Part shown: positions 7,482 to 12,312 of the stretch, piece after piece
Position numbering within the stretch: position 1 is the first letter of the stretch
Layout: each line of letters opens with the position of its first letter
From: Bacillota bacterium
GTDB taxonomy: Bacteria > Bacillota > Clostridia > Oscillospirales > Acutalibacteraceae
Assembly: GCA_023460155.1 (NCBI GenBank)
Contig: JAEWRF010000207.1
Span: 1 to 12,312, forward strand
Length of the DNA: 12,312 bases
Direction of reading: 5' to 3'
The notes under the pieces: generated by a model
Databases searched by the model: none
The model's input: the letters and a program-made list of their open reading frames with translations, nothing else
Told to the model about the DNA's origin: nothing
Made by a program: the position numbers and the translations under genes

Positions 7482-8960
7482 TCAGATATATTTGTCATTC
7501 ATAAGTTGGGAAGATGCGGCCCGTTCCTTTGACGGCAGAGGCGAACTCTTTTCCGGGGCTTTTACCGCCGGCTTTTTCTCTGCCGGAGCTGACGGCTGAG
7601 CCGAGGGCTTTGCAGCCTTGGCGGCCGGAGCGGCAGCCGGTTTTGCGGGCTGAGCGGATGTGGGCTTTGCGGCCGGCGAAGCGGCCTGTCCTTTCAGCCG
7701 GATTCCCGAAATGGAGTGCTTGAGCGATTTCGCCTGAGCGGCAAGCTCCTCGCTTGCTGCCGCGCTTTCTTCTGCGGTGGCGGAGTTGGTCTGCACAACC
7801 GCGGAAATCTGCTGAACGCCCTGATTGATCTGGCCGATGGAGGTTGCCTGCTGATTGGTCGCACTTGCAATCTCGTTGACCAGTTTATTGACTTCCACCG
7901 TGGATTCATGCACTTCGGCAAGCGTCTTCTCTGTAACCTCGGCAATTTTGGAGCCGTTGGTGACCGCACGGATGGATTCCTCAATCAGAGAAGTCGTATC
8001 CTTTGCGGCTTCCGCGCTCTTGCTTGCCAGATTGCGGACCTCGTCCGCAACGACGGCGAAGCCTTTGCCTGCGGATCCCGCCCGTGCCGCTTCCACCGCG
8101 GCATTAAGAGCGAGAATATTGGTCTGGAAGGCGATATCGTTGATTGTCTTGATAATGTTCCCGATTTTCTGGGAGGCGTCGCTGATCTGCGTCATTGCCT
8201 CCATCATCTGATTCATATTGGTGTTTGCCTCGCCGACCTTGTCCTTCGCAAGCGCGGAGGCTTGGTCGGCCTCGGTCGCGTTGGAGGCGTTCTTTTTCAC
8301 ATGCTCGGAGATCTCCATGATGGTGGCCGAAAGCTCCTGAATGGAACTCGCCTGCTCCGTTGCGCCCTGCGCCAAAGCCTGCGCCGCGCTTGCAACCTGT
8401 TCGGAGCCGCTGGTGGTCTGTTCGGAGGCCGTGTTGACTTTTTCAAAAATGCTGTTCAAGGACGATATAATATTTTTCGTCGCCTTGTTCAGATCGGCCC
8501 AATCGCCGATCCACTCGCGGTCTATGCCGACGGTGAGGTCGCCGGAAGCAAGGGCGTTCAGAATGCGTATCACTTCGCCGACGGCGCCGGAAAGCTGGTC
8601 GGAAAACTGATTGATACTTTGGGTCAAGGCTCCGATTTCATCCGAGGAACTGCAGTCAATATGCACGCGAATTTTGCCTTGGGCGAACTCATGCATGGCT
8701 TCACCGATTTTTATAATTGACCCAGCAGACCGTTTGCCGATGGTGGCAACGAACACCAGAGAAAACACGGTAACGGCAGCCAGAACAATTCCTGCAATCG
8801 GCATAGCCACGCGAAGGGCCGCAGCAAATTTAGCTGTGTCTGCGGAATTCCCGAGGTATGCCACCAGCAATATAATATAGGGAACCAGAAACAGAATGGC
8901 AGTTAAGCCGATGAACACCAAAAACTGGTTGCGGATCTTCATCTTTTTCAATGCATGCAT
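7482..8960 (-). CDS. Methyl-accepting chemotaxis protein without a periplasmic sensor domain
   Basis: 492-aa chemoreceptor. Two membrane helices (about 11-36 and 52-74) are joined by a loop of only about 15 residues, so there is no room for an extracellular ligand domain. A HAMP domain follows (about 72-125, with DEIG at 107-110), then a second HAMP-like segment (about 126-172). The signalling hairpin has the conserved tip region AFQTNILALNAAVEAARAG (277-295) and FAVVADEVRNLA. Candidate methylation or deamidation sites are the E202/Q203 pair and E397/E398 in TAEESAAASEE. The C-terminus is a long Ala/Pro/Lys-rich tail (about 424-480) ending NDKYI, which may be a tether but does not match the enteric NWETF pentapeptide. 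AAAGGGAT about 10 nt upstream supports the ATG; M7 is an alternative. It follows the second cheW by 19 nt and is last in its operon. Confidence 0.95.
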   Translation of the reverse strand: MHALKKMKIRNQFLVFIGLTAILFLVPYIILLVAYLGNSADTAKFAAALRVAMPIAGIVLAAVTVFSLVFVATIGKRSAGSIIKIGEAMHEFAQGKIRVHIDCSSSDEIGALTQSINQFSDQLSGAVGEVIRILNALASGDLTVGIDREWIGDWADLNKATKNIISSLNSIFEKVNTASEQTTSGSEQVASAAQALAQGATEQASSIQELSATIMEISEHVKKNASNATEADQASALAKDKVGEANTNMNQMMEAMTQISDASQKIGNIIKTINDIAFQTNILALNAAVEAARAGSAGKGFAVVADEVRNLASKSAEAAKDTTSLIEESIRAVTNGSKIAEVTEKTLAEVHESTVEVNKLVNEIASATNQQATSIGQINQGVQQISAVVQTNSATAEESAAASEELAAQAKSLKHSISGIRLKGQAASPAAKPTSAQPAKPAAAPAAKAAKPSAQPSAPAEKKPAVKAPEKSSPLPSKERAASSQLMNDKYI

Positions 8961-8979
8961 TTTTCGAGATCCCTTTCGC

Positions 8980-9600
8980 TTATTTTTTATCTCCGACAGG
9001 CCGGAGCGGCTCTACGTTGGAAGGAAGCGGCTGCTTGGACGCCGTGCCTTTCGGTTCCTCTTTCGCCTGCGGCTTCTCTTTGGCGGCCTTGTCGTCCAAG
9101 GTTTCGCATACCTGCTGATACTCGTCTTCCGACAAAATCTTCCCGGTATCCAGCAGAAGAACAACCTTGTCCTCCACCTGACCGATGCCGGTGAGATACT
9201 TGTTGGTCACGTCCCTTGAGACCTTCGGCGGAAGCGAGATGTTGTCGTCGTCAATATCGGTCACCTCGTCCACGGAATCCACGATGAACCCCATATAGGT
9301 GTCTTCAATATTTGTCACGATGATGCAGGTGCTGTCGTTATAGGCGACCTCCGGTTTCCCGAAACGGATCCGTACGTCGATGACGGGAATGATGATGCCG
9401 CGGAGGTTGATCACCCCTTTTGCGTACGCGGGAAAATCGGGCAGAGGGGTAATCCCCTGCATGCTGATAATCTGCACCACATCCGCGATCGGCACGCCGA
9501 AGAGTTCATTGTCCGTCCAGAAAGTCAGATATTTTTTTTCAAGCGCCTCATTTTCGCCGGCGGATTCATTGAGAGTGGTTTCTGTTTCTGTAGTTTGCAC
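8980..9600 (-). CDS. cheW: CheW-like coupling protein with C-terminal extension (second copy)
   Basis: CheW-domain protein that bridges receptors and the CheA kinase. From the GTG start it is 206 aa. The CheW core spans about 22-165, with YLTFWTDNELFGVPI (24-38), KGVINLRG (61-68) and IPVIDVRIRF (71-80). There is no receiver domain, so it is not CheV. A Lys/Glu/Pro-rich tail (about 168-206) extends past the core. I chose the GTG at 9598-9600 because GGAGGG lies exactly 7 nt upstream. An in-frame ATG at 9625-9627 (215 aa) has only a poorly placed GGCAGG against it, and a further frame extension to a TTG at 9675 is unlikely. The core is not affected by the choice. It sits between the PilZ gene and the receptor gene in the same operon. 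Confidence 0.92.
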   Translation of the reverse strand: MQTTETETTLNESAGENEALEKKYLTFWTDNELFGVPIADVVQIISMQGITPLPDFPAYAKGVINLRGIIIPVIDVRIRFGKPEVAYNDSTCIIVTNIEDTYMGFIVDSVDEVTDIDDDNISLPPKVSRDVTNKYLTGIGQVEDKVVLLLDTGKILSEDEYQQVCETLDDKAAKEKPQAKEEPKGTASKQPLPSNVEPLRPVGDKK

Positions 9601-9607
9601 GTTTTTT

Positions 9608-9613
9608 CCCTCC
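9608..9613 (-). promoter_or_regulatory. Shine-Dalgarno deciding the second cheW start
   Basis: GGAGGG on the minus strand lies 7 nt before a GTG codon (9598-9600). It falls inside the reading frame of the ATG alternative at 9627, which has no well-spaced site of its own. This favours initiation at GTG. Confidence 0.6.
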
Positions 9614-9682
9614 GTTTTTTTATTCATCCTGCCGTTTCGGCCGGAAGAGAAATCCGTTTTCCGCAAAGACGGCAAGCCCGCT

Positions 9683-10375
9683 TTATGGATGGGATTCCTG
9701 CAACTCGCGGAGCGCCCGGAGCTGCTCGCGCTGACAGTCGAAAAGATACTTGCAGAGCAAGTCGAACTGGCGGCCGGTGTTGTTCAGGAATTCGCATCCG
9801 TAACCGTCTTTCGTATCCATCTCCACGGAGATGGAACGGATGATTTTGCAGACCAAGGTAAGATCTGAACCGGAAATGTTCAGCCGAATGATAATGCGGG
9901 TGTCGGGCTTAAGCTTCCGGTCTGTTGTGAAGAAGAGTCCGCTCAGACTTAGGTCCCGAATCATAATTGGAAAGAATTCGATCGGTTCCGCGTCCCCGTC
10001 CTTCTGCTCTTTTTCCGTTTCACCCGTTTCCTCGGTGCTTTCCAAAAGCAGACCGGCGCTGCTTGGGATGCCGAGCTTTACGCGGAAGAAACCGCGCTTT
10101 TCGTAATCCGCAGCGTTCTGCACATCAACAATGCGGGTGAAATCCTTTGTGGAAAGGTAAACTTTCCCGATTACCACGTGAAGGCCGAGCGTCTCGCTGA
10201 GAATGCTTACCTTGACGGTGGTGTTGCAGTGTATGATCGGGAGGGTATCGTTTTTATCCGAAATCTCCAATCCCTCTCCTGAGATACCGGTGATATAGCC
10301 GGCCAGAATCAGGGCATTATCCATCGACTTGACTTCACAGGGGGAGCCAAGGTAATTTCCTGATAAAGGCATCAT
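9683..10375 (-). CDS. PilZ-domain cyclic di-GMP receptor, YcgR/MotI (DgrA) type
   Basis: 230-aa protein with a YcgR-like N-terminal domain (about 18-90) and a C-terminal PilZ domain (about 92-215). Both parts of the cyclic di-GMP site are present: R94-x3-R98 in EKRGFFRVKL, and D141-x-S143-x2-G146 in DLSLSGLF. An acidic insert (about 112-130) separates them and is longer than I expect for the family. Relatives act as a cyclic di-GMP-dependent brake or clutch on the flagellar motor (YcgR in E. coli, MotI on MotA in B. subtilis). That role is likely here, but the location between two cheW genes also allows a role at the chemoreceptor array. A start with GGGGAAAG about 8 nt upstream supports ATG 10375; a second ATG follows immediately. 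It is 41 nt after the first cheW and in the same sigma-28 operon. Confidence 0.88.
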   Translation of the reverse strand: MMPLSGNYLGSPCEVKSMDNALILAGYITGISGEGLEISDKNDTLPIIHCNTTVKVSILSETLGLHVVIGKVYLSTKDFTRIVDVQNAADYEKRGFFRVKLGIPSSAGLLLESTEETGETEKEQKDGDAEPIEFFPIMIRDLSLSGLFFTTDRKLKPDTRIIIRLNISGSDLTLVCKIIRSISVEMDTKDGYGCEFLNNTGRQFDLLCKYLFDCQREQLRALRELQESHP

Positions 10376-10416
10376 TTTGTACTTTCCCCCCTGTGCTTCC
10401 GCGCGGAGCTGCGGTA

Positions 10417-10965
10417 TTACTGCACCGCGACCTTCAGTTCTTTATCGCTCTCTCCGGATTTCGGCTCTGACTGCGAGTGTTTGTGTGTCAGAACTTTCGG
10501 AATGTCGAGCAGCATGGCGGATTCCTTATCAAGGCTGGCGATGGCCCGCACATAATTTGCCTGTTTTCCGACATTCTTTTCATGCTTCGGCGCGTCGAAA
10601 ATCTGATTCGCCGCCACGTCGCGCACATCTTTCACCGCGTCCACGATCAGGCCGACCGTCATTTCGCCGCACTCAACAATAACTATGCTTGTGCGGCTGC
10701 CGTATTCCTTTTCTTCCTTGCAGAATTTCAGGCGCATATCAATGAGAGAAACAATTTTGCCCCGAAGGTTAATGACACCCTTCACGTACTGCGGCAGGTT
10801 CGGCATAAACGTGATGGGCTGCATGCGGATAATTTCCATTACTTCGCTGGTTGGAATTGCGTAGAGCTGACTGTCGATGAAGAAAGTCAGATACTTTTCG
10901 GTCGGAATATTCTCAACCACGGAGAATCCGCTTTTGACATTTTTAGTTTTTTTTGTGCTTTTCAT
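10417..10965 (-). CDS. cheW: Chemotaxis coupling protein CheW (first copy)
   Basis: 182-aa CheW. The core spans about 22-160, with KYLTFFIDSQLYAIP (24-38), VKGVINLRGKIVSLIDMRLKF (61-81, listed as consecutive motif blocks VKGVINLRG and IVSLIDMRLKF), and VGLIVDAVKDV (104-114). The usual proline before the hydrophobic-Asp motif is Ser73. A lysine-rich N-terminus and a short charged C-terminal tail flank the domain; there is no receiver domain. It is clearly paralogous to the second CheW at 8980-9600; the two share the YLTF, MQ-IT, KGVINLRG and ID-R blocks. AGAGGA about 7 nt upstream supports the ATG. It is the first gene after the sigma-28-like promoter at 11052-11078 and begins the cheW-pilZ-cheW-mcp unit. 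Confidence 0.93.
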   Translation of the reverse strand: MKSTKKTKNVKSGFSVVENIPTEKYLTFFIDSQLYAIPTSEVMEIIRMQPITFMPNLPQYVKGVINLRGKIVSLIDMRLKFCKEEKEYGSRTSIVIVECGEMTVGLIVDAVKDVRDVAANQIFDAPKHEKNVGKQANYVRAIASLDKESAMLLDIPKVLTHKHSQSEPKSGESDKELKVAVQ

Positions 10966-11051
10966 GACGCTTCCTCTTTTCTGCCTTGATCACGTACCGG
11001 ATTCGGAGAATCGTCCCTTTTTGGGCACGCCGAAAAAATCCCCTGTTTCCT

Positions 11052-11078
11052 ATATCGGCATAGAAGATTAAAAAATTA
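11052..11078 (-). promoter_or_regulatory. Sigma-28-like promoter for the cheW-pilZ-cheW-mcp operon
   Basis: On the minus strand a perfect -10 element GCCGATAT (11052-11059) is preceded, after exactly 15 nt, by TAAT (11075-11078), a 3-of-4 match to the -35 consensus TAAA. It lies in the 129-nt gap before cheW, so the leader would be about 80 nt. No cyclic di-GMP riboswitch pattern is visible in that leader. Confidence 0.8.
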
Positions 11079-11094
11079 GTATTTGAGGTTAAAT

Positions 11095-11436
11095 TTATCC
11101 ATTTTTTTCTTGCCCCTCCGGCGTAGGGCCGGACGGAACCGACGAAGCAGACTCCGCTCCCGGCGAGGCCTTGGGCGCATAGCCGAGAAAATAGACGTAG
11201 ATATCCACAACGGCCCGGTACAGCTCCGGCGGAATCTCCGTTCCCGCGTGCAGCTGGGAAAGAAGAGTCGCGAGGGAATCATCCCGGAAAACGGGAACGT
11301 CGTTTTGGGCGGCGATATCCACAATCTGCTGGGCAACATACCCGAGGCCCGACGCTACGACCACGGGTGCCGAATCCGGGGAGGAGTCGCTGTATTTCAG
11401 GGCGGCCGCCTTTTGAAGCTTTTCAAACTGTGACAT
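11095..11436 (-). CDS. Stand-alone FlhB C-terminal domain protein (FlhX/YlqH-like)
   Basis: 113-aa protein matching only the cytoplasmic C-terminal domain of FlhB, the export-gate protein that switches type III secretion from hook to filament substrates. Visible blocks are AAALKYS, APVVVASGLGYVAQQIVDIA (23-42), NDVPVFRDDSLATLL (45-59) and EIPPELYRAVVDIYVYF (67-83). The four membrane helices and the NPTH autocleavage site of full FlhB are absent, so it resembles the part downstream of cleavage. A Ser/Pro/Glu-rich tail (about 88-113) follows. The ATG overlaps the end of the upstream FliK-C-like gene by 14 nt, with AAAGGAAG some distance upstream. B. subtilis YlqH is a comparable small protein beside YlqG. 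It is intact rather than a broken flhB, judging by its own start and pairing; its exact role is unknown to me. Confidence 0.85.
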   Translation of the reverse strand: MSQFEKLQKAAALKYSDSSPDSAPVVVASGLGYVAQQIVDIAAQNDVPVFRDDSLATLLSQLHAGTEIPPELYRAVVDIYVYFLGYAPKASPGAESASSVPSGPTPEGQEKNG

Positions 11437-12312
11437 TGATGGAGCGCTTCCTTTCCTGGATTTTCTGGAGAAGAAGGCCGGGAATCTCCGGATGGTCGCT
11501 GGAGGCGACGCGGATCTCCCCGGGCGTGAACCCGTTCTGCCTCAGTATTCTGGACAGGTCGGGGACAATTTCGCCGCTTTTCCGGACGAGATTCGGAGGG
11601 CAGTTCAGGCGGATGTCCGCCCGTTTGTCCTGCAGGGAAACCGCCGCTTCAAAATACCCGAGATCCCGGATGTCGAAGGTGAGAAAGACGCCGGTGCCCT
11701 TTTGGGCGGACGGAGCGGCGCCCCCTTTTTCCCCGACCTCCTTTTTTTCCACCCAGATCTGGGCAAACATGCTGTTTCCCTGCCAGTTCACAGGGAGATA
11801 CAGGTGGACGAACGGCATGTAGACGCTGCTGTCAAGAAGAAGAGAACGGCAAACCTCCTGATAGACGGCCTTTTCAAAGCCGGCCGTGTCCGTCCGGCTT
11901 CCCTGCTTGAGCAGGGAGGTCATCGCCTCGAAGAGCGGGCTTTTCGGCTGTTCCGCCTCCCCGGCGGAAAACTCTCTCCCGCACTGGGCGCGAAGCTGCT
12001 GCAGGGCGGGCTCCGGCAGGTTGAGGCTGTGCTTGCAGTAAGCGATCAGCTTGCCGAACTGCTGCTCCAGATTTTCCTTCGTGCTCACGTTCAGAATCGC
12101 CACGTTGTTCAGCAGAAGGGAGACCTCTTCGCGCATCTTCCCGTAATCGTTGGATTTGGAAATGTAACCGCTCAGGACCGGAAGGATTTCTTTTTTCAGG
12201 ATGGCCAGGTCCGCGCTTACGGCGGCGCGCACCTGGACGGGATTTTTTTCGACCCCGGGGCTTTCCGGATCGAGCTTCTGTGCGGCGTTTTCACCGGTCG
12301 GCTTCTCCGGAA
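11423..12312 (-). CDS. FliK C-terminal-domain-like protein (YlqG-like; 5' partial)
   Basis: The frame is open to the right edge, so the start is outside the window; a GTG at 12230-12232 is probably internal. About 295 residues are visible. A Pro/Glu-rich segment at the start is followed by a helical region. A FliK/hook-length-control-like C-terminal domain then spans about 11498-11818 on the DNA, including LYLPVNWQGNSMFAQIWVE, GVFLTFDIRDLG, ADIRLNC and a C-terminal RSINVTV. Canonical FliK measures hook length and contacts the FlhB C-domain to switch export. Here the gene overlaps a stand-alone FlhB-C gene by 14 nt, the same pairing as ylqG-ylqH in Bacillus. That neighbour makes a role in export control plausible, but similarity is judged by eye and the family is divergent. 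No terminator separates the pair from the cheW promoter. Confidence 0.72.
   Translation of the reverse strand, partial: PEKPTGENAAQKLDPESPGVEKNPVQVRAAVSADLAILKKEILPVLSGYISKSNDYGKMREEVSLLLNNVAILNVSTKENLEQQFGKLIAYCKHSLNLPEPALQQLRAQCGREFSAGEAEQPKSPLFEAMTSLLKQGSRTDTAGFEKAVYQEVCRSLLLDSSVYMPFVHLYLPVNWQGNSMFAQIWVEKKEVGEKGGAAPSAQKGTGVFLTFDIRDLGYFEAAVSLQDKRADIRLNCPPNLVRKSGEIVPDLSRILRQNGFTPGEIRVASSDHPEIPGLLLQKIQERKRSINVTV

Noticed and set aside
7716..8720. 334-codon open frame antisense to the receptor gene
   Set aside because: It is a mirror of biased codon use in the strongly conserved receptor domain, with a Cys/Gly/Arg-rich composition and no recognisable motif or ribosome binding site.
9601..9675. 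Longer second CheW starting at TTG 9675
   Set aside because: A TTG start without a good ribosome binding site, and the added residues are not CheW-like. GTG 9600 with GGAGGG is better supported.
10966..11051. Possible cyclic di-GMP riboswitch in the leader of the cheW-pilZ operon
   Set aside because: The conserved core blocks of the GEMM class are not seen, and only very short inverted repeats such as GATTC-TCC-GAATC occur.
11095..11436. Interpretation as a broken flhB remnant
   Set aside because: It has its own ATG overlapping the upstream gene, an intact domain and a partner gene as in ylqG-ylqH. No frame with FlhB membrane helices lies next to it.

Overview
This window is a dense block of flagellar and chemotaxis genes with 13 protein-coding genes, two of them cut by the window edges. 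I see no tRNA, rRNA, CRISPR array, insertion sequence or phage gene. The gene set points to a motile Bacillota, most likely of class Clostridia. The signs are a CheC/CheD adaptation pair, a FapA (DUF342) protein, a YlqG/YlqH-like FliK-C/FlhB-C pair, a MotI/YcgR-type PilZ protein, GGAGG-type ribosome binding sites and SigD (sigma-28) promoters of the form TAAA-N15-GCCGATAT. A finer placement, perhaps in the Oscillospirales, is only a guess.

Layout. The left part (1-3201) reads rightward: the end of a FlgF/FlgG-family rod protein, then fapA, cheC and cheD, closely packed, with cheC and cheD overlapping by 4 nt. Everything else reads leftward. From the right edge it runs: a partial FliK-C-like gene (YlqG type), a small FlhB C-domain gene (YlqH/FlhX type) overlapping it by 14 nt, a sigma-28-like promoter, then cheW, a PilZ/YcgR-like gene, a second cheW and a chemoreceptor gene. 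A rho-independent terminator follows the receptor. Next come a perfect sigma-28 promoter, fliD, fliS and a FliT/FlgN-like chaperone gene. The leftward and rightward blocks meet tail to tail at 3198-3201, where the stop codons of cheD and the chaperone gene share bases.

How the genes work together. The rod protein and the FliK-C/FlhB-C pair belong to building the basal body and to control of type III export. FliD is the filament cap; FliS and the FliT/FlgN-like protein are export chaperones for filament-stage substrates. The two CheW proteins link the receptor to the CheA kinase, which is not in the window. CheC dephosphorylates CheY-P and controls CheD, which deamidates receptor glutamines. 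The PilZ protein would let cyclic di-GMP act on the motor or the signalling array. Both leftward transcription units carry sigma-28 promoters, so this is late, checkpoint-controlled flagellar expression.

Most of the content is standard. The points most worth a second look are the oversized FliD (1066 aa) built from about five degenerate repeats, the cheW-pilZ-cheW-receptor operon whose receptor has almost no extracellular sensor, a strong hairpin enclosing the fliS stop codon, and the free-standing FliK-C/FlhB-C pair. I do not see clear evidence of a wholly new system.
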